Positions 54,601-63,901 of a stretch of 64,000 nucleotides of DNA are shown piece after piece. The position numbers and the translations under genes are program-made. Positions within the stretch are counted from its first letter, which is position 1. Each line of letters begins with the position of its first letter. This DNA comes from Loripinus fragilis. Lineage: Eukaryota > Mollusca > Bivalvia > Lucinida > Lucinidae. Location of the stretch: contig OZ026517.1 of NCBI GenBank assembly GCA_964019695.1, positions 55,979,672-56,043,671 of the forward strand, written 5' to 3'. A model generated the notes under the pieces. The model had not been told where the DNA came from and did no database searches. It saw only the letters and a program-made list of their open reading frames with translations.

Positions 54601-57600
54601 TAAAATGGACCAGTCTATATGAGATTATTGTATTTATCACAACAGCATTAAAGGGGAAAGCAACATTGAAAACAAGTGAATATGAAATGCACGCCCTTAT
54701 TAAACTGAGCGATCTCCTTAAAACCGAATCTCAATTCAATAAAAAATAATGTAATTTACAGATAGATACATCAACTTGATACTTTAAGATAATGAGGGCA
54801 GCCGTCACACAGCCCAAACTAAATATGCAAAAACACAATAACACATTGAAAAGATTTTGAACATCCATTCAGGTTTGTAGCGCTGATTGATATGAAGTTT
54901 AATTTTGATTTATGAAACTGATAATATACTAATGACATAAAATTAAGCATATTTTGATTGTCTATTACTCATTAAAGAGTACTGTTATTCTACTATCCAA
55001 AAGTCAGAAATATAGAACTCAACAAATCATGATGACATCATAGGAACGTGAGAACTGTGCCTACTAAAACACTTCCGAAAAACCAAAATTTTTATTTCCT
55101 CCAAAATTTGGGAATGATTTTGTTGGCTGTCTGTCAAAAATAATAAGTGAGTATGATCAGGAAATACCACAATCACAAACCGCACACAAAGTTTGCAGAC
55201 AATCAACCATGCTAAATCACACTGGTATAGCTGTATGACTCTGGCAATAACGAATGGGTTCAAATAATGACGAAATTTTGCCCTTTGAGACTAAGCTGCA
55301 ATTAGGATAATGGCTAGGAATCCTGTTTCCTGGATCTTATCGTTGGTAAATGCCACAACAATTCTTTTCACATCACCAAGCAATATTTTGCAGCAAATGG
55401 GGACAGATTAAACAGCCAAATAATAAAATTATTGCATGAATTGCATTTTACTAACATACTTCATGACCAAAATTTGTACATATTTGCTTTTAATATGCTC
55501 CATACTAGGTCGTCTGACATGTCAAACGTTGCTGTCACAACTTAGAGGGAACATTGGTCTAAAAAGTCTGAAAAACTTAGCCCTTTCCTATCCGTTGTTT
55601 GTACAAAGTTTGGCATTTTGCATACTGAGAGTTGATCCAGAAAACCCGTTCTTTTGAGTCACTGAATATTTTCGGAATATCAAAATTTTGGTTTTCCACT
55701 CAAAATAAGTATGGTAGACTAATGTAAAAAGCGTTTTATGTTAGACCATCAAAATTTATTATTTTTGAATATTGGAAGTACAATATCCTTAGCTTTATGT
55801 CAATGGTATATATAACTTGGCAGGGTTCACCTTGTGAAGCTCCTCTAGCATGGCTGAGAAGGTCAGTTGAATATCTGGAGATCTTTTAGGAGATCGTGGA
55901 TCTGTTTTCATCTGAGCAACACCAAATATACCTTTATTAGATGTCAACATCCCTGAACAAGAAATATAAGAGGCTGTTCATAAACCCGTTATCGGATCAG
56001 CACCTTTGTTATTGACGTTCTGGTAAGTATAATATAACTTTTTGCTTTCTGTAAAGGCGGTAACACAAATATTCACATCTGGGCGTGGTTTGGCTATTTC
56101 ACATGCTAAACAAGGGAATCAGGTTCTTTTTATTATTTGGTGAAGAACTAATAAGTTGTTTGGGCCGCGTAAGCGTGCATGCATTTCCGTATGCACACTG
56201 AACTCACATTTACTGATCAGTATTAACCCTTAAAGCGCATAATCACAAAATGTATGTTTTTGTCGTCGACTAAAATATTTGAAGCCTTATAGACAAACAG
56301 TGTGGACCCAGAACAGACTGCTCCTGTAGGAGCAGTCTGATCTCGGTTCACACTGTTTGCCTGCTTCTGTAGGAGCAGTCTGATCTCGGTTCACACTGTT
56401 TGCCTCTTTGCTTATATTAAATAGACATTTTCAGATGCAGTTATTTTACTGGCGCTTAAAGGACTAAAAAATGTATTATGTGTCTATACTGAGGTAATGG
56501 CGCAAGATGATACAGTTACTTTTGAATAAAACCATGCCTCATTTTCAGCTTTTACCTATGTCTAAGATTGACCAGTCCTAATTACGCTTTCATGATGTGC
56601 CGCCTTTACAGTAACCAAAAAGTCATATGATATAATTGATTAACTTGCCACATGCAAATATACAATGTTCTAGCTAGTATCTGTAGCTAAGTAGGCAGGT
56701 TTAAGCTTCGTCCTAAGACAGACTTTAGAGTGACGAGACATGAGAATGTCAGCTCATGAGGAAATGGCACATATCGCATGTGCATAAAGTTTTTCTTTAT
56801 ACAGATGAGTTGAGCATGAAGAAAGTTGTATAATCCTGAGCCTGGGTGTAAATAATAGGCTGTCTATTTATACTATTGGAAATTTTGCTGTTAGGTTTCA
56901 GTGGCATGTAATGCTAAATTGGTACTTGTCTAGCACCCTGCTTTTGTATCCTATAAAATATGTCTTTTGTACCCTATAAAATATATGTTGTCTTTTGTAA
57001 CCTATAACATATCTGTCGTTTGTACCCGCAAATACATTTTTTATACCCTTTAAAATATGTCTTTTTGTACGCTATAAAATATATGTCCTTTGTGCCCTAT
57101 ACAGTATGCCATTTGTACCTTATAAAATATGTCTTTTGTAACCTAAAATATGTCATATGATAAATAGAATCTAACATTCGTGCTCTTGTATTATTGAATT
57201 ATTTAAACTCAATTTATAAAAGAGATAAAATGCTCTGCAAGCCTCGCATTTAATATCTTTTCCCCAACTCGTTTAATAAATTCAATAAAACATGAGCACT
57301 CATGTAAGATCCTCTATCTATATGAAATATGTCTTTTGTATCCTATAAAATGTATTTTGTTCCCTATAAAATAAGTCTTTTTACCTTGTAAAATATGTAT
57401 TTTGCTCCCTACAAAATATATCTTTTGTACCATATAATATATGCCTTTTGTACACTATAAAATATGTCCTTTGTACACTTAAAATACGTTTTTGGTACCC
57501 AAAAAAATATGTCTTTTTTGCACCCTATTGAATATGTTTTTTGTACCCTATAAAATATGTCTTTTGTACTTCACAAAATATATGACCTACCTCTGCCTAG

Positions 57601-60600
57601 TAAAAAATACTGTATATACGAAAATACATTGAACGCAGATTCTCTACTGATGGTGTCCGACTCGTTGGTGTGTATATGAAGCTTGTAGGACATGTGATCC
57701 TGGAGATTCGAGCCAACTGGAAGGTCTGCGACAACTGGAATCTAAAGACAGAAAGGAGATTTTCCATTTATATGGCATCTATGATACATATGAGAGAGAG
57801 AGAGAGAGAAAAAGAGAGAGAGAGAGAGAATATACCTAAAATGCCGTAAGATGCTGACCAATCATATAGCCCATTGCGGAATTCAAACTCACGACCTGGA
57901 CAACACGCCTACCACTGCATATTACGTAATCGCTACCAACTACACTACCGAGGCAACCACAGAAAGATTGTTTGATTAGTACAGTCATATATATAGATAT
58001 ATATTCGAAATATAAAACGACTTTACATGCTAAATGCCACATGCGAAATTCGAACTCACTACCTCGACATCCCAGCCAAGCACTGCACAAACACGTCACT
58101 GTTACTGACTACGCCAACGTGATAAAGTCAAAATAATGTTCAAGTTGTCATGGTATAGGTCAACCATTAGGTCTAGATAAGTCAAATTCCTGAGCGTAAA
58201 ATTGTTAATAAACTGAACAAAAAAAGAAACTTTACAGTTTTCTAATCATAATTCTGAACTGTGTGTTTTATTGACTGAGCCAGATTTGCATTGATATGAT
58301 TTGGGAAACATCCGACTTTAAAATGCAAGATCAAATAATACCCTTGCTAGATTATCGCAATAAGACGTTTTCAATCGAAATCAGTACAAATAAGGCACAG
58401 AAGTAAACTTTCTCATAATGATAATCTTTGTTGGTTAGACACTAAGAAAATCAAGCAAATTGAACATTTGTTCAGATTCCGGTTCTAAATTCGAGTTTGA
58501 AATGGATCTTGAAGCAAGTTTTTCCCTTTTGATAAAAAGTATAGTGATTTTCAATGCATCATTTCTTTTTACCCATGCATTTAATGCTGCCGTTTCTGTA
58601 ATATTGTGTGAATTGTCCCTACCCTCTCTTGATGAGGTGGCAGTAGCTTTATGATATTCTGTTTTCCACCCGTTTTACTGAAATAAGTTTCCTATGCCAT
58701 TCCACCTTCGAACTGAATTCCCGTGAATATTGGCACTGAAAATCACTTTTCCTACAACTTCAATGTGCACATTAAAAGTGGTTGGTGTATGGAAATTTTG
58801 GAAATCCTGCCCTTTAAATGCCTGAATGAACAAATGACAGCGACTTTTTGGGGATACAGTCAATTGTTGGTTTAACTTTACTGCTGCAAAAAGCATCACA
58901 TTTTAACCTTCAATCTGTGGTTTGGAAAAACGACCCCTCCAAAAATTAAAGCACCATAGACATCGCCATAGGAGTAAAACTTCAAACTTTTATCTCCATT
59001 TCTACAGAAAAATGACCAAATATTCCAAGTAGTGCTATGCATGATAAAGGCTTGTATGTGGTTTCACATATTGGTATTAGAACATCAGGAGTAAACAATA
59101 TTTTTTGTTCAGTATATTTTCTTATCAACCAGTTTGGGGTGCTCAAAAGAACCGTCGGTTATTTCGAGTACCCACAGCATATGTTTTGGTTGAGAAAAAT
59201 GAAGAAGAATTTTCAAATACCCATTCTTATCTGAAGACCTTGAACTCTGGCCTCGAGGTTATAAAACTTTAGTACAGACTCAGACTCATAATAAAGTGCA
59301 ATGATTGGCTGCTTGCGGACACGTGTCAGCAAGCAGTCAATCATTGTGTTTTATTTTGAGTCTGAGAATGAACTCAAGTTTTAAAACCTCGAGGCCAGGT
59401 TTGCAAGTAGCAGGACTGCAGAGATTTGCATGCTCGCTTAAACATTCGCTAGTTGCCGTTTTATTAAGCAACCAACTCTCGTGTGATAGCTCAAACGTAT
59501 AACTTTAAACAGAAAAAGTATGACATGGGCCAGTACATTATCTTGTTTGATTGGATTCTTTACGTCAATGTCAAAATATCAGTCATGTATGGACGGTTCT
59601 TCCTGGGTTGAACAAGTACTAAGCAGAGAATAAAGTGTCTTGCTCAAGGACACCATGGAGTACTTCCAGTGATGTTTGAACATGCCAGTACATTAGATTT
59701 TGGAACTCAATATATGAGAAAGGGTCTCCTTTAAATGCCAATATTCACGTATTCAGTGGAGCTAGAGATCTAAATTTTGGTATCGACCTTCATCTACACA
59801 CCTACTTTATGTTTACAAGCACCAAAGGTTCTGGCGAGCCTGCACATTTGCGCAGGCTCACCGGAGCCTTCGTCGCTCGATAATGCGAAAAGCACCTAAT
59901 TCTCATGTGCTGGCTCATTTCATATATCACAAAACAATTAATCAAACTTACTTTAAGCTTTCCTAAATGTTCTTTGGGGCCTATACCAGACAACATGAGA
60001 AGATGTGGAGTACCAACTGCCCCCGCCGTCAGAACGACCTCCTTGGTCGCACCAACCATTCTTTTCTTCCCGTTGCGGATGTATTCTACTCCGACAGCTT
60101 TCTTGTTAGCTACAAGAACCTTCAAAGATATATGTAAGTTTAGAGTCAAACTATAATTATATGATTCACGTGGTCGTTCTAGTCCCAGAATTACCACCAC
60201 TCTTAAAATTTAAATATGTTTTAGTTAAGTATTGATAGTTCAACTGTTTAATATATTGCCAGGCTGTGTGAAGTTAAAATCGTCAAATATGCCATGTTGC
60301 TCTACAAAATAAGTGAAAAAAGTTTGAAATGTTAATGTTTCTTGCCTACGAAATGAAAGGCGGACGAACGGACGGACTCCTGTCTGCTCGATGTAACTGC
60401 CCCCCCCCCCTCCTCATGTGGGTCAGAGATAAAAAAAAAAATATGAAAAAAAATGTTAACGTCATATCCGATTGTAAAACCTTCACTTATTTAAGTTATG
60501 GACTGATTATTCTGTTATACGAAATGTGTCAATTCTTTAATTGCCCATAACGTATTTGTGCATAAATAAATATGAAAAATGATTCTGCATTATGCCGTCT

Positions 60601-60846
60601 ATTTTTAATCATGTACCAAAACTGAATTTAGAACGTATAGAGGTTATCAGGATTCGAGTTAAGGAGGGTCGTGGTATTCTATATTTAGAGAATGGCCAAT
60701 CTTCTGTAATAAACATGAGCTTACTTTTATTGCAATGGAATGTGTAGAAACATGGATGTTTTGTCTGTACATGGCTGGTCGCAGGAACTCTCTGGAAGTA
60801 CCTGACCGCACACTTTCTCGCACTGTTGCTTGGAATCGACAAAAAC
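48643..60846 (-). CDS. GMC-family FAD oxidoreductase, seven 3'-terminal exons (N-terminus outside window)
   Basis: Exons in coding order: 60846-60725, 60119-59952, 57741-57591, 55952-55831, 54556-54370, 51721-51499, 48817-48643. All junctions are GT-AG with compatible phases. They encode about 381 residues of a roughly 600-residue family; the N-terminal GxGxxG FAD-binding exons must lie past base 64000. Evidence includes the GMC signature 2 ([15 protein letters not shown]) in the second exon, [11 protein letters not shown] in the third, [13 protein letters not shown] in the fifth, YWECMIRH in the sixth, and [11 protein letters not shown] with AEKAADLI in the last. GMC enzymes oxidise alcohol groups with FAD, for example choline or glucose dehydrogenases. 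Here the usual active-site His (HPxGTC motif) is Gln, and the usual Asn of SGNTNA is Tyr, so catalysis is doubtful. The exact substrate class is unknown. Confidence 0.92.
48773..49645 (-). repeat. ~82-bp tandem array derived from the last GMC exon and its acceptor
   Basis: Eleven units start at about 48773, 48855, 48936, 49018, 49101, 49184, 49266, 49349, 49431, 49512 and 49591. Minus strand, each holds a TATTTTCAG acceptor, the exon-like GGGATTCAAAACCTTCGTAT, then GATGCCAGTGTGATA and a CATGCACCAACTAAAATACT linker. Only the unit at 48773-48817 continues into the true C-terminal coding sequence. Unit length varies (79-83 bp), so reading through the array shifts frame. Confidence 0.9.
49671..49915 (+). 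mobile_element. ~240-bp MITE, 'GAGCCGCGACATG' family, copy 5, inside the exon-derived array
   Basis: Left end GGCCGCGGCATGTTATTTCC; right end GTTGGAAATCTAATGCAGTG then GCTCA. Hairpin CTCTGATCAGACTGCGCATA / TGCGCAGGCTGATCTGAG. AAGTTATTTAGAT occurs at 49658-49670 and again at 49927-49939, so the element is flanked by a direct repeat, perhaps a long target-site duplication. Confidence 0.83.
49916..50815 (-). repeat. Decayed continuation of the exon-derived array
   Basis: Fragments such as CACTGGCAACA, ATCACACTGGCA, CATCAGTAATACGA.AGTT.TGA and AATGCGAATGTTTTGAACTCA recur about every 80-110 bp through the intron, clearly related to the 48.8-49.6 kb units but much more diverged. Confidence 0.7.
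50816..51498. other. GMC intron sequence
   Basis: AT-rich intron. No supported feature. Confidence 0.5.
51803..52128 (+). mobile_element. 'AAAAGAACCGTCTC' hairpin element, copy 4, split by another MITE
   Basis: Left part GGGTGCTTAAAAGAAC...GAGTGCCCACATCATAT (51803-51868); right part ATATGTTTTAGTTGAC (from 52107). The two halves are separated by the element at 51869-52110. Confidence 0.78.
51869..52110 (+). mobile_element. 'GGGCCTCGACGCGAGAAAACC' MITE, copy 3 (nested)
   Basis: Inverted ends GGGCATCGACGCGAGATAAC and GGTTTTCTCGCGACGTGGCC. The ATAT present once in the uninterrupted host element appears on both sides here, which indicates a 4-bp ATAT target-site duplication. Confidence 0.85.
52313..52690 (+). 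mobile_element. TIR element 'GTACAGTAAAACC(C/T)GT', copy 2, split
   Basis: The left end GTACAGTAAAACCTGTGTAA, AAACGGACACTC matches 40924. The body resumes after the nested MITE as AATGACAAATGGTAGATTAATGAAGGTCAAAAG, related to the interior of copy 1 read in reverse. The right terminal repeat is not found. Confidence 0.6.
52367..52605 (-). mobile_element. ~240-bp MITE, 'GAGCCGCGACATG' family, copy 6 (nested)
   Basis: Ends TGAGCCAGTGCATGAGATTT and ATTCTTATGCCGCGGCTCA, with internal CTGCGCATACGCGCAG near the left end. Confidence 0.83.
52845..53172 (+). mobile_element. 'GAATTTATTAAACGAGTT' hairpin element, copy 1
   Basis: Inverted core: GCTCATGTTTTATTGAATTT, ATTAAACGAGTTGGGGAAAA, GAGATAAAATGC faces its inverse (52860-52985). 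A tail ends in TTATTTCACTCCCAGACGCG and GACGTCATATGAT. Relatives are at 57146-57318 and 62396-63630. Confidence 0.75.
53173..54369. other. GMC intron sequence with a possible mariner-like end
   Basis: TTACGAGGGTCAGTCAAAAA at 53812-53831 resembles a mariner terminal repeat, but no opposite end was found. Otherwise no feature. Confidence 0.4.
54557..55830. other. GMC intron sequence
   Basis: Contains a short GATCAGGAAATACCACAATC segment (55146-55168) of the 'GNATI' repeat family. Nothing else is supported. Confidence 0.5.
56037..56624 (+). mobile_element. MITE, 'TATTCACATCTGGGCGTGG' family, copy 2
   Basis: Ends ACTTTTTGCTTTCTGTAAAG / GCGG and CCGCCTTTACAGTAACCAAA / AAGT are inverted repeats. 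The interior carries an expanded CAAACAGTGTGGACC hairpin (56294-56404) whose right arm is duplicated in tandem. It is inserted in a decayed 'GGGCCTCGACG' MITE whose pieces are at about 55985-56036 and 56625-56745. Confidence 0.8.
56935..57585 (-). repeat. ~20-24-bp minisatellite next to a GMC donor site, split by a hairpin element
   Basis: Plus-strand unit 'CCTATAAAATATGTCTTTTGTA' repeats about ten times at 56935-57148 and about ten more at 57310-57585, where it runs to within 6 bp of the donor of the GMC exon at 57591-57741. A hairpin element (57146-57318) interrupts it. Confidence 0.88.
57146..57318 (-). mobile_element. 'GAATTTATTAAACGAGTT' hairpin element, copy 2
   Basis: Reversed copy: GTCATATGATAAATAGAATC, then TAACATTCGTGCTCTTGTAT, then ATGAGCACTCATGTAAGATC. 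Its ends match copy 1 at 52847-53005 closely. Confidence 0.8.
57788..57830 (+). repeat. (GA)n microsatellite
   Basis: AG dinucleotide run broken by one AAAA, in a GMC intron. Confidence 0.85.
57831..59130. other. GMC intron sequence
   Basis: Two inexact direct copies of 'ATGCGGAATTCAAACTCACGACCT.GACA' type sequence occur at 57870-57905 and 58030-58075. No gene is supported. Confidence 0.45.
59131..59200 (+). mobile_element. 'AAAAGAACCGTCTC' hairpin element, copy 5 (partial)
   Basis: GGGTGCTCAAAAGAACCGTC, then GAGTACCCACAGCATATGTT and TTGGTTGAGAAA. The leader is missing. Confidence 0.68.
59247..59399. mobile_element. 'CCTCGAGGTTATAAAACT' hairpin element, copy 2
   Basis: CTGGCCTCGAGGTTATAAAA ... 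TTTTAAAACCTCGAGGCCAG, with GCAATGATTGGCTGCTTGCG facing CAGCAAGCAGTCAATCATTG. Confidence 0.82.
59543..59662 (-). mobile_element. SINE 3' fragment
   Basis: Minus strand: GTCCTTGAGCAAGACACTTT, TTCAACCCAGGAAGAACCG, GACGTAAAGAATCCAATC. The tRNA-like head is missing. Confidence 0.75.
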
Positions 60847-60910
60847 CTGTTAAAGAATATGCCAAAATGTAAACCAGGCCTTAAGTTAAAGTGTGTAGCA
60901 AAATATAATG

Positions 60911-61058
60911 TTCTTATTTCTCCACCAAAACATATGCTGTAGGTACTCAAAAGAACCGTCTCAACGAGACGGTTCTTTTGAGCACCCAAACCATATGTTG
61001 AAACTGATAGGTAAAAAAATATTCACAAATTTACGCTCAAAATTTTGTTTATCTAAAC
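60911..61058 (-). mobile_element. 'AAAAGAACCGTCTC' hairpin element, copy 6
   Basis: The best hairpin of the family: GGTACTCAAAAGAACCGTCT facing AGACGGTTCTTTTGAGCACC, then a reversed leader TTTACGCTCAAAATTTTGTT / TATCTAAA. It lies about 65 bp before the GMC exon at 60725-60846 on the transcribed strand. Confidence 0.75.
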
Positions 61059-61436
61059 ATGAGGAACATAACTGAATACAAGCATTACTGATCAATGTCG
61101 AAACTATTGCTGCTCAACAGCTACAACAAATGTATGATTTGAAATTGAGTTCAAAATTGTTTAACCAAGGACATTCAATTGCTTGTGCTAAAATGTGAAA
61201 AAGGTAAACTCTAAGAGAGCTGAGTGCAAGTTTACTCGTTTAAACTCGCTAAAGCTATTTCCAGTGAGAATTTAGAAGGACAATCTGTTTTGAACGACAC
61301 ACAATAGTCGCAGATGTCTTGTAAAATACAGGTGGTTACATGTGACTCATGTTTTGTGGTTACATATGATTTATGGATACGTTAGGGGTCTTTCATGCAG
61401 ACCAAATATCTGTGTGTCTTGATCAACATCTAAACT

Positions 61437-61716
61437 AAGGGTGAGGTTGGTGCGCTGTGTAACCGCTTTAAGCCCTCCAGTAAAATATTTTTACTGACCG
61501 TTCCAAGGCGGTACTTCCTTTGTGGATCATTTGTGTTATTTATTTCTTGTGTTTGTCATGCATTCGCGTCTGTTCATTGCTGCCTTGTGGTCACCTGAAG
61601 GGAAAGGGCTGGCCTCTTGGCTTTTGTTTACGATGTTTGTTGTGATTTTGTTACTTTTCCATTTGTTATCCTGGATCAGCCGTGGTATTTGATTGTATCG
61701 ATTCCTGATCCTTGCT
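61437..61716 (-). repeat. Dispersed ~280-bp repeat, copy 3, minus-strand coding remnant
   Basis: Matches 16711-16990 throughout. Minus-strand peptide RIRNRYNQIPRLIQD... then KSQEASPFPSGDHKA. Confidence 0.68.
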
Positions 61717-62025
61717 GTCGTTTTACTTTTATAATTGCTGGTTGCATCAAGCTTATATTTTGTAGTTACACCTGAACTCATATTTGTGGTACAATTGACT
61801 CATGTATTTTATTGTATTGTATTGTTTGGCTACACTTGGCTACACTTGACTCATGTTTTGAGGCTATACTTGGCTAATGTTTAAGCTCAGACTTGACTAA
61901 TGCTTTACAGCTACACATAACCCATGTTTTTATTACACTTGACCCATGTTTAGTGGTTAGACTTGATCCATATTTGTGGCTGTACTTGACTCATGTTGTG
62001 CTGTTACATTTTACTCATGATTTGC

Positions 62026-62072
62026 TGCTTCATTTATCTAATGTTCTGCCAGAACATTAGATAAATGAAGCA
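62026..62072. repeat. Perfect 21-bp inverted repeat with 5-nt loop
   Basis: TGCTTCATTTATCTAATGTT/C and its exact complement are separated by TGCCA. Confidence 0.9.
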
Positions 62073-62395
62073 ACAAATTATGTAATCACGGTGGTTACAC
62101 CTGATTCTTGATTTTGTGATTTTGTGATTATACCATGAACTTAATTTTGTGATTATACCATGAACTCAATTTTGCGATTATACCATGAACACATTAGTCA
62201 AGGTTAACCACATAAATAATATTTTGTCTGGTTGCACTTGACTCATTGTTTGTGGTTACAAGTATGGACATACATATACACATACACATACAAGCAAAAC
62301 ACAATAAACCAAAAAAGCAGCTCTTTTCAGACATGTGTTCTAAAGCACACGAAAGTATAAAATTTTACACATTGGCTTTTTAAACTTAACCAGAT

Positions 62396-63630
62396 TTTTC
62401 ACATCGGTGATATTACAGGAGTGCTCGTGTATTTTTGAATTTATTAAACCAGTTGAGGAAATAGATAAAATGCGAGGCGTGCTCGCAACGAGTTAAATAA
62501 ATTGAATAATACAGGAGCAAAACTGTTATATTCTCTTTCTCATATGACACTAAAACTACCTGAAAATCGCGTTTTCGGTGTGTAAGTTAAATTTATGAGG
62601 GTCATTCAATATGTTCTGACAATCACCCTATAAAACAAAACCTATTTCTCTAGGACTTGTTTCAATAATCATCACATGTTATTTAGAATATTGGAAATTG
62701 CATCAACTGTTCAAATATTTTGCTAGGCTACGTAACAACACAAGCTAAAGGGTCATGGATGGGACACTGTACGCGGTATACATGCCCAAATATCTTAGAA
62801 ATTTCAAACTCCTCTTTTAAACTTTTTATATAGATAAATGAGCTGATTCTGAACGTCATAGATAATGGTTTAGCTTGCAACTGTGGTTTTAGCAGGGTTT
62901 TGATTATGACATTACCGATTTTGCAAGAAATATTTCCTTAAAAATGGGTTTTACTAATAGACTAAGTGTATTATATTTGGTATTTAGCATTTATTGAAAG
63001 TTATTATTTTCTATGCGTTAAGAAGTCTATAGAACAGATTTATCGAAACATGTATCTATTAATATGCAAATTGATCGTAATGGCTTTTTAAGTGTTCAAA
63101 ACATACTATTTTATAATTAACGCTTAAATTGAGGCAAAATGTAATTTTCTGTTGTTGCCTAGCAACCAAAACGTTCAAAGCAACTAAGATAATCGCATTG
63201 TGGTATTTGCTTTTATGGGTCAATTGTGAATTCAGACAACATCACCAACCACTAATATAACTTTCCAAAGAAACATTACTGCATCTTTAACTAACTCTAC
63301 CCCAAGCAAAAATGTGTTAAAACGCGATTTTTCGTGACCATGGGCTCTCGCAGTGTTGTTTACAAATTTGCATAGCATTATATCAGGTTGTGATAAAAAA
63401 TATATTTCAAACATGAATAGGCAACACCCATGGCCACATGCAGTGGACACTAGAATCTAGAATTCTGATTTCAATAAAAGTTTCTGAGATATGAGACCAT
63501 TGTCAGAACTTATTGTATGATCCACGAATGCGACGTTACATAACGTTACTGAATATGTAAACAATTTGTGGTTTATCTGTTTTAATACAAGGCGTTATAT
63601 CACTCCCAGACGTGACACCATATGATAGAT
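62396..63630 (+). mobile_element. 'GAATTTATTAAACGAGTT' hairpin element, copy 3, split by a TIR element
   Basis: The left part (62396-62545) carries the hairpin core. The right part (about 63530-63630) carries GTGGTTTATCTGTTTTAATA, GGCGTTATATCACTCCCAGA and CCATATGAT, matching the tail of copy 1 at 53108-53167. Confidence 0.65.
62595..63525. mobile_element. ~930-bp TIR element nested in the hairpin element
   Basis: Left end TTATGAGGGTCATTCAATAT, GTTCTGACAAT; right end read inward TTCGTGGATCATACAATAAG, TTCTGACAAT. The interior is AT-rich with no transposase frame. The ends resemble mariner-type repeats. Confidence 0.6.
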
Positions 63631-63901
63631 GTTTTCATAGACATTAAGATATATATAAACATTGCAGGGCCTCCTTTCTCTTCAAAACATGAATAAATCT
63701 TCTGGGAAAACATAACAAAACGAGTGTTAAGTTGTGTTCGCTGCTTAATTAATTGGCCAAAAGTGACAAAGCATCAACGATATATACGAAATGCTACAAA
63801 GCAGAGGGGTATATTAGAGCAGACACTTTGGCTCGACCTGTCATTGCTTAGAAATCAAATAATAATGAACCACCTCAACACCAGCCGTAGTGCATTCTAA
63901 C

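Larger units (their letters stand above)
61330..62260 (+). repeat. Degenerate 'GGTTACACTTGACTCATGTTTTGT' minisatellite
   Basis: About 20 diverged units of 20-25 bp, interrupted by a dispersed repeat (61437-61716) and by a perfect palindrome at 62026-62072. Confidence 0.75.

Noticed and set aside
59802..60200. Full 132-codon frame as an intronless oxidoreductase fragment
   Set aside because: Only 59952-60119 is exon. The flanks beyond the AG at 60120 and the GTAAGT at 59951 lose all family similarity, and the lower part runs into a hairpin repeat.
60609..60989. 126-codon minus-strand frame overlapping the GMC exon
   Set aside because: Wrong frame. The GMC homology lies in the frame that reads [21 protein letters not shown] between clear splice sites at 60846 and 60725.
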